From Dyadobacter diqingensis (GTDB taxonomy: Bacteria > Bacteroidota > Bacteroidia > Cytophagales > Spirosomataceae), in the NCBI RefSeq assembly GCF_024220585.1, contig NZ_JAMXKF010000013.1:62738-126737 (forward strand): DNA of 64,000 nt, in the 5' to 3' direction. The translations under genes were made by a program, and so were the position numbers. Positions 25,989-34,155 of this stretch are shown piece by piece. The number at the start of each line of letters is the position of its first letter. Position 1 is the stretch's first letter. The notes beneath the pieces are model-generated. The model made no database searches, was not told the DNA's origin, and was given only the letters and a program-made list of their open reading frames with translations.

Positions 25989-27476
25989 ATGAATGTTTCA
26001 AAAGAAGAATTAGATAATCTGGTAGAGAAAGCACAGGAGGCTTTTTTGATCATTAAAAATTTACCGCTTGCCAGACGAATCGCTTTCATGCGAACCGTTG
26101 CTGACGAAATTGAGGCGCTTGGTCCGGAACTGATCGAAACGGGCCAGGCGGAATCTCATTTACCTGAAGCCCGTTTGATCGGGGAAAAAGGCAGAACGAT
26201 TTTCCAATGGAGAAGTTATGCCGATGCTGTTGAGCGAGGCGATTCGCTGGATGCCAGCATTGATACAGCCAATGCAGAGCGCACTCCTCCCAAACCTGAT
26301 TTGAGAAAAACATCCGTTCCCCTGGGGCCGGTTGCCGTTTTTGGGGCGAGCAATTTCCCTTTTGCATTTTCAACAGCCGGTGGTGACACGGCCAGTGCCA
26401 TTGCTGCGGGTTGTCCGGTTATTGTAAAGGCACACGAAGGCCATCCGAAAACCTCGGGAATTATGGCGGACGCAATAAGTCGTGCCGTGGTGAAAAGCGG
26501 TATGCCAGAGGGCACCTTCGCACACGTATATAGTTCGGGTTATGAAACCGGACAGCAGCTTGTCAGTCATCCATTGGTGAAAGCGGTTGGTTTTACGGGC
26601 TCTTACCGCGGTGGAAAAGCGCTGGTTGATCTGGCCAATGAACGTGCAGAACCGATACCGGTATTTGCTGAAATGGGTAGTGTGAATCCGTTGTTCTTGT
26701 TGCCAAAAAAGCTGGTCAGCGCCCCTCAGGAACTGGCCAAACAATATGCAGGATCCCTGACCCTGGGTGTTGGACAGTTTTGTACTAATCCGGGATTGGT
26801 CATCGGTATTGCCGGCGATGAACTGAATAAGTTCATTGAAGCTTTAAAAGAAGAGATTGTTAAAATCGCTCCCGGCTCCATGCTGAATGAAAAAATTGCA
26901 GCAGGTTATGCGGAAAGCCGTGAAAAAGTAATCGGGCAGTCGGGCGTGGAAGTGTTGGCAGTTTCTGCGACGGAGGCTGGTCAGGGGCAGGGTTTGCCAA
27001 CTGTTGCTTCGGTAGCAGGTGTCGAATTGCTTGTTAATCCGGCGTTATTGCATGAGGTATTCGGACCGTTTGCGTTGATCGTTCAATGCAAGGATGCGTC
27101 CGAAGTGCTGGCCGTGACTGAAAAACTGGAAGGACAGCTGACGATTTCACTTTTTGCAACAAACGAAGATCTCGCTGCGCACGAAGAAATCGTTTCACTG
27201 GTACAAACCAAATGTGGAAGGATATTATTTAACAATTTCCCGACTGGCGTTGAAGTTGCCAAATCCATGCATCATGGAGGCCCGTTCCCGTCATCCAGCA
27301 ATGGAGCTTATACTTCTGTTGGTGCGGATGCTATCAAGCGTTTTGTAAGACCGCTGAGTTTTCAGAACTGGCCTGATGCGTTTTTACCAGATGAATTGAA
27401 AAATGCCAATCCGTTAAATATCTGGCGGACGGTGAATAACGAAAAAACGAAGGGGGCCGTCGGTGATCAGCTCTAG
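25989..27476 (+). CDS. 2,5-dioxovalerate (2-oxoglutarate semialdehyde) dehydrogenase
   Basis: NAD(P)-dependent aldehyde dehydrogenase of 495 residues that oxidises 2-oxoglutarate semialdehyde to 2-oxoglutarate, the last step of hydroxyproline breakdown. The catalytic cysteine is Cys265 (GVGQFCTNPGLV) and the general-base glutamate is Glu228 in VFAEMGSVNP. The cofactor loop is FTGSYRGGKAL, and GPVAVFGASNFPFAFSTAGG with DTASAIAAGCPVIVKAH is the segment typical of KGSADH-type enzymes rather than general ALDHs. The C-terminus TGVEVAKSMHHGGPFPSSSN is also diagnostic of this subgroup. The same enzyme also serves sugar-acid pathways, but the surrounding genes point to hydroxyproline. Confidence 0.92.
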   Translation: MNVSKEELDNLVEKAQEAFLIIKNLPLARRIAFMRTVADEIEALGPELIETGQAESHLPEARLIGEKGRTIFQWRSYADAVERGDSLDASIDTANAERTPPKPDLRKTSVPLGPVAVFGASNFPFAFSTAGGDTASAIAAGCPVIVKAHEGHPKTSGIMADAISRAVVKSGMPEGTFAHVYSSGYETGQQLVSHPLVKAVGFTGSYRGGKALVDLANERAEPIPVFAEMGSVNPLFLLPKKLVSAPQELAKQYAGSLTLGVGQFCTNPGLVIGIAGDELNKFIEALKEEIVKIAPGSMLNEKIAAGYAESREKVIGQSGVEVLAVSATEAGQGQGLPTVASVAGVELLVNPALLHEVFGPFALIVQCKDASEVLAVTEKLEGQLTISLFATNEDLAAHEEIVSLVQTKCGRILFNNFPTGVEVAKSMHHGGPFPSSSNGAYTSVGADAIKRFVRPLSFQNWPDAFLPDELKNANPLNIWRTVNNEKTKGAVGDQL

Positions 27477-27530
27477 GCCATCGGTTCACGTGTTTTTCAC
27501 CAGCATTTTAAAGTATTTAAAAATATTAAA

Positions 27531-27579
27531 GCCGGAGGCACCAAGCCGACAGCTGATTGCCGACGGCCGAAAGCCAATA
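27531..27579 (+). repeat. Degenerate heptanucleotide repeat before the epimerase gene
   Basis: Seven units in strict phase: GCCGGAG, GCACCAA, GCCGACA, GCTGATT, GCCGACG, GCCGAAA, GCCAATA. The next heptad holds the ATG at 27584. Every unit begins GC. Confidence 0.6.
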
Positions 27580-27583
27580 CTAT

Positions 27584-28582
27584 ATGCGTAAGACTTTTTT
27601 CTGTATAGATGCCCATACATGCGGCAACCCGGTCAGAGTGGTTGCCGGAGGCGGGCCGTTATTGCAAGGTAACAGTATGATGGAGCGCAGGCTTCATTTT
27701 TTAAAGGAATTTGACTGGATCAGAAAAGGGCTCATGTTCGAACCACGCGGACATGACATGATGAGCGGGAGTATCCTTTATCCACCCGTTGATCCGGAAA
27801 ATGACATCGGCGTTTTGTACATCGAAACAAGCGGCTGCCTTCCGATGTGCGGACATGGAACGATTGGAACCGTAACCATTGCCATCGAAGAAGGGCTGGT
27901 TACACCGAAAATTCCCGGAAAACTGAGGCTGGAAACACCGGCAGGATTGGTGCTGGTCGAATATGTGCAGGAAGGCAAAAAGGTAAAATCGGTAAAACTG
28001 GTTAATATAAAATCATTTTTAGCTGCTGAAAAACTGACGGTTGAATGTCCTGACTTGGGAACCTTGACGGTGGATGTATCTTACGGTGGAAATTTCTATG
28101 CGATTGTGGATCCACAGGAAAACTTCAAAGGGCTGGAACATTACACCGCAGACCAGCTGATCAGTTGGAGCCGTGTTTGCCGGAAACGTATGAATGAGCA
28201 ATACACTTTTGTTCATCCTGAAAACGAGCATATCAACGGATTAAGCCATTTCTTATGGGCCGGCGCTGTGTTAGATCCAACATCCACCGCCAGAAATGCC
28301 GTTTTTTATGGTGATAAGGCGATTGACCGTTCACCATGCGGAACAGGAACTTCGGCGCGGATGGCGCAATGGCATGCCCAAGGTAAGCTCAAAAAAGGCG
28401 ATCAGTTTATTCACGAAAGTATCATCGGATCCAAGTTTATCGGCACGGTCGAAGACGAAGTTTCGATTGGCGATAAGCCGGCAATTATCCCGGGCATTGA
28501 AGGCTGGGCGATGGTGACAGGATATAACACCATCATCATCGATGACGAGGATCCGTATGCGTACGGCTTCCAGGTAATTTAG
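27584..28582 (+). CDS. 4-hydroxyproline 2-epimerase
   Basis: Cofactor-independent epimerase of the proline racemase family (332 residues from ATG 27584; a TTG at 27557 is rejected). It converts trans-4-hydroxy-L-proline to cis-4-hydroxy-D-proline through two opposed cysteine bases. Both are present: Cys89 in LPMCGHGTIG and Cys252 in DRSPCGTGTSARMAQ. The GHGTIG form is that of hydroxyproline epimerases, whereas proline racemases have a different pair after the His, and the 3-hydroxyproline dehydratases replace the second cysteine by threonine. CIDAHTCGNPVRVVAGGGP at the N-terminus is also typical. Third gene of the operon. Confidence 0.93.
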   Translation: MRKTFFCIDAHTCGNPVRVVAGGGPLLQGNSMMERRLHFLKEFDWIRKGLMFEPRGHDMMSGSILYPPVDPENDIGVLYIETSGCLPMCGHGTIGTVTIAIEEGLVTPKIPGKLRLETPAGLVLVEYVQEGKKVKSVKLVNIKSFLAAEKLTVECPDLGTLTVDVSYGGNFYAIVDPQENFKGLEHYTADQLISWSRVCRKRMNEQYTFVHPENEHINGLSHFLWAGAVLDPTSTARNAVFYGDKAIDRSPCGTGTSARMAQWHAQGKLKKGDQFIHESIIGSKFIGTVEDEVSIGDKPAIIPGIEGWAMVTGYNTIIIDDEDPYAYGFQVI

Positions 28583-28593
28583 GAAGCTTTTTG

Positions 28594-28621
28594 GCTGTTA
28601 GTTGTTGGGTTTTAGCTTTCG
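28594..28621 (-). repeat. Heptanucleotide repeat in opposite orientation after the epimerase gene
   Basis: Read on the minus strand the units are CGAAAGC, TAAAACC, CAACAAC, TAACAGC, i.e. GCTAAAA-like heptads. Read on the plus strand they are GCTGTTA, GTTGTTG, GGTTTTA, GCTTTCG. This array faces the next one at 28704-28734. Confidence 0.35.
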
Positions 28622-28703
28622 TAATCATCCGATTCACTTTACAACAATAACTGTACAATTAATAATTAACAACCAACCATTAACAATTAAACCGGTAGCC
28701 AAA

Positions 28704-28734
28704 GCGTGATGCTAACGGCTATTAGCTAAACGCT
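28704..28734 (+). repeat. Heptanucleotide repeat reaching the FAD dehydrogenase start codon
   Basis: Units GCGTGAT, GCTAACG, GCTATTA, GCTAAAC, then GCT fused to the ATG at 28735, so the start codon falls inside the fifth heptad. No separate ribosome-binding site is evident. Confidence 0.55.
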
Positions 28735-29994
28735 ATGGACAAACAAAAAGGAAAAGTTGTAATCATCGGTGGAGGTATTATGGGATTGGCCTCCGCCTAT
28801 TATCTTTTGAAGAGCGGGTGGAAAGTGACGGTTTTGGATAAGGGTGATATGACAAACAACTGTTCTTACGGAAACGCCGGAATGATTGTTCCCAGTCACT
28901 TTATTCCCCTGGCGGCTCCGGGTATGATTTCGAAAGGAATCAAATGGATGTTCAACAGCCGCAGCCCGTTTTATGTAAAACCCTCACTGGATTTCTCGTT
29001 GATTTCCTGGGGTTTGAAATTCATGAAAAGTGCCACTGCCAGTCATGTGGAACACTCGGCCCCATACCTTCGCGACTATCATTTGTTCAGCCGGCAGCTG
29101 TACCAGGATCTGGCGCAAGATCCTGGTTTTGATTTTGGCCTGGAAACCAAAGGGATCCTGATGCTTTACAAAACGGAAAAAGCCGGAGAAGAAGAAATCC
29201 ATGTGGGACGTGATGCGCAGAAATTGGGGCTGGATGTCGATATTCTTGATAAGGAACAAGTTCAGGCACTGGAACCGCATGCGAATCTTGATGTGATCGG
29301 AGCGGTACATTATCGTTGTGATGCACATTTATATCCTAATGCATTGATCCCGCAGCTGATCAGATATATCCAAAAAAATGGCGGTGAGATTAAAACCAAT
29401 AGCGGCGTAACCGGTTTTGATATCCAGAACGGGGAGGTTAAGGCCGTTAAAACATCAACCGGTGATGTACAAGGCGATCTTGTGGTAATGACCGGGGGAA
29501 CCTGGCTTCCTGAGCTTGCGAAGCTGGCCGGGCTGACCATTCCGGTGATGCCCGGAAAAGGTTATTCATTTATGGAGCCGAACGATACACATAAAATCAT
29601 CCATCCTTCCCTGCTGATTGAGGCAAGGGTGGCCGTAACGCCAATGAACGGGCAGGTGCGCTTTGGCGGAACCATGGAGATTGCGCCGGTAAATGACAAA
29701 GTTAACATGAACCGTGTGGAGGGGATTGTAAATTCAATACCTGAATATTATTCTGATTTAAAAACTGCGCTGCCAAAAGTGAAGGATATCTGGTACGGGT
29801 TCAGGCCCTGCTCGCCGGATGGACTGCCTTATCTGGGTTACAGCCAAAAACTAAAAAACCTGATCGTGGCTGGTGGACATGGTATGATGGGCGTAAGTCT
29901 TGGGCCTGCCACAGGTAAAATTGTCGCGGAGCTGGCTGACCGAAGCAACACTTCGGTGGACATCTCGATTTATGATCCGCAGCGTTATAACTAA
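28735..29994 (+). CDS. FAD-dependent D-amino-acid dehydrogenase, probable cis-4-hydroxy-D-proline dehydrogenase
   Basis: A 419-residue DadA/DAO-family flavoprotein. The dinucleotide-binding motif VVIIGGGIMGLASAYYLLKS is at the N-terminus, DKGDMTNNCSYGNAGMIVPS is the FAD loop, and the C-terminal YGFRPCSPDGLPYLGYSQ with GGHGMMGVSLGPATGKIVAEL matches the DadA group. In the hydroxyproline route this enzyme oxidises cis-4-hydroxy-D-proline to 1-pyrroline-4-hydroxy-2-carboxylate, feeding electrons to the respiratory chain. The assignment of substrate rests on its place directly after the epimerase. Confidence 0.88.
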   Translation: MDKQKGKVVIIGGGIMGLASAYYLLKSGWKVTVLDKGDMTNNCSYGNAGMIVPSHFIPLAAPGMISKGIKWMFNSRSPFYVKPSLDFSLISWGLKFMKSATASHVEHSAPYLRDYHLFSRQLYQDLAQDPGFDFGLETKGILMLYKTEKAGEEEIHVGRDAQKLGLDVDILDKEQVQALEPHANLDVIGAVHYRCDAHLYPNALIPQLIRYIQKNGGEIKTNSGVTGFDIQNGEVKAVKTSTGDVQGDLVVMTGGTWLPELAKLAGLTIPVMPGKGYSFMEPNDTHKIIHPSLLIEARVAVTPMNGQVRFGGTMEIAPVNDKVNMNRVEGIVNSIPEYYSDLKTALPKVKDIWYGFRPCSPDGLPYLGYSQKLKNLIVAGGHGMMGVSLGPATGKIVAELADRSNTSVDISIYDPQRYN

Positions 29995-30004
29995 CGGCAA
30001 TAGG

Positions 30005-30050
30005 GTAACTCTAAAAGTGTGTTAATAACTCATTTGTCTTTTAGGGTTAC
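30005..30050 (+). repeat. Hairpin between the dehydrogenase and permease genes
   Basis: Arms 30005-30017 and 30038-30050 pair over 13 positions with one G-U pair; the loop is 20 bases. No T-run follows, so it is at most a weak attenuator. The whole 29995-30249 gap holds nothing else that I can name. Confidence 0.35.
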
Positions 30051-30249
30051 TTATTGTACAATAGAAAGATACTTGCGGAAAGTTTCATGAAATGGGTGTT
30101 AATTGAAACATTATTCTGATAAAAATTAATAGTTAGAATTTTATTAATACCGGTCGTGGCGCTTTTTAAAAGAAATTGAAGTTTTAAAGTTCTGAAATAA
30201 TATTGTAGCTTTCACCTGTTAAACATGCCTAAGTAAATCTAACCCTTAT

Positions 30250-31686
30250 ATGTCACAAGAAAGTACGTCGGAAAATACTTCTTTTAAACCTTCCCTGGGC
30301 CTTGTAGATGCCACCATGTTAGTAGCTGGTAGTATGATCGGCTCAGGGATTTTTATTGTCAGCGCGGACATAACCCGAAACACCGGAAGTGTGGGCTGGC
30401 TGATGTTTGTATGGCTTATTACAGGGTTCATGACCCTGACGGCTGCATTAAGTTATGGTGAGCTCAGTGCGATGTTTCCAAAGGCAGGCGGACAATATGT
30501 TTATCTGAAAGAGGCTTATAACCCACTGATCAGCTTTTTATACGGATGGAGCTTTTTTACGGTAATTCAGACAGCCACCATTGCGGCAGTTGCCGTGGCG
30601 TTTGCGAAGTTTACGGCCTATCTGTTGCCTGTTTTCAGTGAAGATCTTGTCGCGATTGACCTCGGATTTCTTCAGATAACGCCGGCGCAGTTGCTCTCTA
30701 TTGTCATCATTGTTTTTCTGACGTTTATCAATACACGTGGTGTCAATAGTGGTAAAATCATTCAGACGACTTTCACACTTGCAAAACTGTTAAGTTTGCT
30801 TGGACTTATCGTTTTTGGCTTGCTTTTCATGAAGCCGGAAATATGGAGCGTCAATTGGGATGCTGCGTCGATGTGGGATTTGCATAAACTTAGTATCGAC
30901 GGAAGTATAGAATCTTACACAACATTTGCTGCGTTCGGTGCGATTGCCGCTTCGATGGTGGGTTCGATTTTTAGCAGTGATTCCTGGAATAATGTAACTT
31001 TTATCGCAGGGGAAATTAAAAATCCACAGCGTAATATCGGATTAAGTCTGGCGTTGGGAACAATCATTGTTACGGTCATCTATGTGATGACAAACGTGAT
31101 GTATACAGGTGTTTTGTCATTACCTGAAATTGCATCAGCCGATAAAGACCGTGTGGCGGTAGCAGCATCTCACGTAATTTTTGGAAATTCAGGAACAATC
31201 ATCATCGCCATTATGATCATGGTTTCGACCTTTGGCTGCAACAATGGGTTGATTATGTCCGGTGCCCGTGTTTATTATTCCATGGCCAAGGATGGTTTGT
31301 TCTTCAAAAAAGTGGGACAGCTCAACAAAAATTCTGTACCGGAATTTGGTCTTTGGATCCAGTGTATCATTGCCTCGCTTTGGAGTTTGAGCGGGAAATA
31401 TGGAAATCTTCTGGATATGATTTCGTTTGTTGTCGTAGTGTTTTATATGCTCACGATCATCGGAATTTTTATATTACGCAAAAAGAGACCCGATGCAGAC
31501 AGACCTTACAAAGCCTTCGGTTATCCATTTTTACCGATTATTTACATCGTTATGGGAATCGCGTTTTGCGTGTTGCTCATCATTTTTAAACCTGAATATA
31601 CCTGGCCCGGACTGATCATCGTGTTATTGGGTATTCCGGTTTACTACCTGATCGCGAAAAAGGAAATTGTAACTGCGGATAACTAA
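30250..31686 (+). CDS. APC superfamily amino-acid permease
   Basis: A 478-residue inner-membrane transporter with about twelve hydrophobic helices. TM1 carries the substrate-site sequence VAGSMIGSGIFIVSADI, in which GSGIF is the APC signature. FPKAGGQYVYLKEAYNPLIS and the central SDSWNNVTFIAGEIKNPQRN are also typical of the family. It is the last gene on this strand before a strong terminator and lies 255 bases after the hydroxyproline dehydrogenase, so it is the likely hydroxyproline or proline importer. Its own promoter may exist: TAGCTTTC near 30204 is one mismatch from consensus. Specificity is inferred from context. Confidence 0.87.
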   Translation: MSQESTSENTSFKPSLGLVDATMLVAGSMIGSGIFIVSADITRNTGSVGWLMFVWLITGFMTLTAALSYGELSAMFPKAGGQYVYLKEAYNPLISFLYGWSFFTVIQTATIAAVAVAFAKFTAYLLPVFSEDLVAIDLGFLQITPAQLLSIVIIVFLTFINTRGVNSGKIIQTTFTLAKLLSLLGLIVFGLLFMKPEIWSVNWDAASMWDLHKLSIDGSIESYTTFAAFGAIAASMVGSIFSSDSWNNVTFIAGEIKNPQRNIGLSLALGTIIVTVIYVMTNVMYTGVLSLPEIASADKDRVAVAASHVIFGNSGTIIIAIMIMVSTFGCNNGLIMSGARVYYSMAKDGLFFKKVGQLNKNSVPEFGLWIQCIIASLWSLSGKYGNLLDMISFVVVVFYMLTIIGIFILRKKRPDADRPYKAFGYPFLPIIYIVMGIAFCVLLIIFKPEYTWPGLIIVLLGIPVYYLIAKKEIVTADN

Positions 31687-31708
31687 TTTAGTTAACAAGG
31701 AAGATCCT

Positions 31709-31760
31709 GACAGGATTGACAATAGCAAAAGCCTCGCTATCGTCAATCCTGTCTTTTTTT
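31709..31760 (+). terminator. Rho-independent terminator after the hydroxyproline operon
   Basis: Outer 12-bp perfect stem (31709-31720 with 31742-31753), inner pairing of ATAGC with GCTAT, then seven T residues. Confidence 0.85.
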
Positions 31761-31974
31761 GTGATAACGGGTTGAAAATCTTGAATGTAATAGAATAAAT
31801 TCTTGTGTCTCAAATCTTGCCGGAAAATAACTTTACGATAAAAACCGGGTACTGACCTGACTGATATATATACCGAATGTGCTTTTTTTGTAAGATTTGT
31901 ACGTTTTTTAGGTAACTTTCACACACCGAACTTGAAAAAGCGTAATTAAAACCAACAGATACAACCGGTAATTC

Positions 31975-34146
31975 ATGAACTTTTTTCTACCCCTGATTTC
32001 TGTTTTTTTATTTTTTGTTCTCTTTTTTCTTACCTCCCCACGGAAAGGTTTATTCTCTGACATTCGTACATCATTTATACTTTCGCTCATTGCCAACGGT
32101 ATTGTGGTGTTTATTTATAACGAGTCGTTTTCTTACTTCAACGCGATTAATTCAACATCTGCTTTGCTATTTTGGCTGGTGGAAGTGATCGGTTTATCAG
32201 GCTTGTTGGTGTATTGGAACACAACCGGAAGAATTTCGTTTGTGAGGCTGAATAACGACTTAACAGATGTCGTTCAACTCAAAGGTCTGAGCAAAAGCAA
32301 TAAAACGATGATCTTTATTGCTTTGATATTTTTTGTCTTACCGCTTTTATTTTTGGCTGTTTATCCGCCTCCTAACAATTTCGATGCCCACAGTTATCAC
32401 CTCAACAGAATTCTCTTTTGGGTAAGCAACGGTAATCTGGATCATTTTCCTACCCAGCATATTCAGCAGCTTTATCTGAATGTATTCGCCGAATACCTTG
32501 TGCTGCATAGCGTACTGTTATCGGGCTCTGATGCCTACGCGGGATTGGTGCAGTTTGGTGCATTTATCGGCTCTCTGGCCGGGATCAGTTTACTGGCAAA
32601 AAAAGTCGGTATGAGGGCTGACGGGCAGTTATTAGCCGCTGCTTTTCTCCTGACTTTGCCCATCGGGATTTTTGAAAGTACGAGTGCCCAGGTTGATTAT
32701 GTTGCCTGCTTTTTCTTTATTTCTTACGTGTATTTCGGTTTTGAACTGCTTGGGGAAAGATCGGCCGTTACGCTGGTAGCATTTTTGTTATCGCTTTCCT
32801 TTGGCGGATCTTCAAAGTATACAGTCTTTATTTTCGGCATTCCTTTTACGATTTACTTCGCCGTTCGCATTCTGGCGCAGTATGGCATTGTTTATTCCGC
32901 AAAAGTTTTGACACTGGCGCTGGTATTTATGGTCGTAACTTTCGGGCCGTTTTTTTACCGGAACTATGAATTATTTGGCAAAGTGATGAGCCCGCCTCAG
33001 GACTCCCGTTTTTTCTCTGAAAAAATACCCATTGATGAACATTCCCTTGCCTTTGCGGCATCTGGCATTGTCAAAAATGTTGGATTGCATCTTGGACTTC
33101 CGAACAATGGATTTAATCAGTTTCTTGATACTAAAATCCGGAATTTCCATGACTGGCTCGGTGTTGACGTGAACGACCTCAGGTTAAGGCTGGATCCGTT
33201 TTCTGTCCGGTATTCGGTACATGAAGATATGATGCCCAATACAATACACCTGTGGCTGATCGCACTGGCCTGTTTGCCTTTGTTTTTCCTTAAAAACCGA
33301 TGGAAAGTGAAGTGGCTCTGGATTTGTGCTTTGACGGGTTTTATCCTTTTTTGTACCATGATGAAGTTCCAGTTATGGAGTTCAAGGACGCATATGCCGT
33401 TTTTCGCGATGGGAGGAATATTGGTCGCTTACATTTATTGCGAGGTTTTGAGGTGGAAAATCCCTTACCTGATCATCCCGCTGTTGCTGGTTTCTTCCGT
33501 TTTTGTGTATGGTAACCCCAATAAGTCGTTAATTCCGCTGGGATATTTTACCAAAAAGGCATTGGGGCATATTCCTGTTGCCATTTGTGCGGCAGACAGC
33601 GTGCAGGAAGAAGTTTTTAAAAAGGCACTGTCGGCGTATTATGTATTTCCGGGCAAGGACCGTTGCCATCCGATAAAAAACTGGCCTGCTTACGGACAAC
33701 GGGCTGAAATTTTCGGGGTTTTGGAAAATCTGGGTTATTACGACGATGATAAATCGTCCACAGTATTTACAACCGATCGTGAAAAAGGATACTTTTTAAG
33801 TCATCTGGATAACTATTATAGTGTTAAACCTCTGCTGGATCATGTCGAAGGAGAGGGCAAGAATGTGGGAATTTTGTTCAGAAAGGAACTCGGTTTTTAT
33901 AATTACTGGAGTGCGCTCGCGACCCGTAAAAAAAATCCGGGCATGATGGAATATATCTATTACAAGAAGGAATTTATGGTGCTGAAAAATGCCCAAAAAG
34001 ATTTCTGCTACGATTATATTCTGGGTGATGATCCTGAGTTGTTGAAAGGGTTTGTTCCTGCTGACAACATTGAGGCCATTTACCACGCTCCGTTATTTTA
34101 TCTTGTTAAACTGAAAAAAACGAGTTGTGAGCGGAAGTTGTTTTAA
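31975..34146 (+). CDS. Polytopic membrane protein, GT-C glycosyltransferase-like
   Basis: A 723-residue protein with about a dozen hydrophobic helices over residues 1-540 and a soluble C-terminal part. After TM3 comes NNFDAHSYHLNRILFWVSNG: an Asp-x-His loop in the first periplasmic segment, where GT-C enzymes (PMT, ArnT, GT39 type) carry catalytic acidic residues (Asp near 137). FPTQHIQQLYLNVFAEYLVL and ESTSAQVDYVACFF also fit that class. Such enzymes use polyprenyl-phosphate sugars to glycosylate proteins or lipids outside the inner membrane. Donor and acceptor are unknown. It stands alone and ends 9 bases from the convergent transporter gene. Confidence 0.65.
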   Translation: MNFFLPLISVFLFFVLFFLTSPRKGLFSDIRTSFILSLIANGIVVFIYNESFSYFNAINSTSALLFWLVEVIGLSGLLVYWNTTGRISFVRLNNDLTDVVQLKGLSKSNKTMIFIALIFFVLPLLFLAVYPPPNNFDAHSYHLNRILFWVSNGNLDHFPTQHIQQLYLNVFAEYLVLHSVLLSGSDAYAGLVQFGAFIGSLAGISLLAKKVGMRADGQLLAAAFLLTLPIGIFESTSAQVDYVACFFFISYVYFGFELLGERSAVTLVAFLLSLSFGGSSKYTVFIFGIPFTIYFAVRILAQYGIVYSAKVLTLALVFMVVTFGPFFYRNYELFGKVMSPPQDSRFFSEKIPIDEHSLAFAASGIVKNVGLHLGLPNNGFNQFLDTKIRNFHDWLGVDVNDLRLRLDPFSVRYSVHEDMMPNTIHLWLIALACLPLFFLKNRWKVKWLWICALTGFILFCTMMKFQLWSSRTHMPFFAMGGILVAYIYCEVLRWKIPYLIIPLLLVSSVFVYGNPNKSLIPLGYFTKKALGHIPVAICAADSVQEEVFKKALSAYYVFPGKDRCHPIKNWPAYGQRAEIFGVLENLGYYDDDKSSTVFTTDREKGYFLSHLDNYYSVKPLLDHVEGEGKNVGILFRKELGFYNYWSALATRKKNPGMMEYIYYKKEFMVLKNAQKDFCYDYILGDDPELLKGFVPADNIEAIYHAPLFYLVKLKKTSCERKLF

Positions 34147-34155
34147 GCCGGTTTT

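Noticed and set aside
31887..31920. Promoter for the GT-C-like gene (TAACTTTC with upstream TTG)
   Set aside because: One mismatch in the -7 element and a 22-base spacer; too weak to list as a feature.
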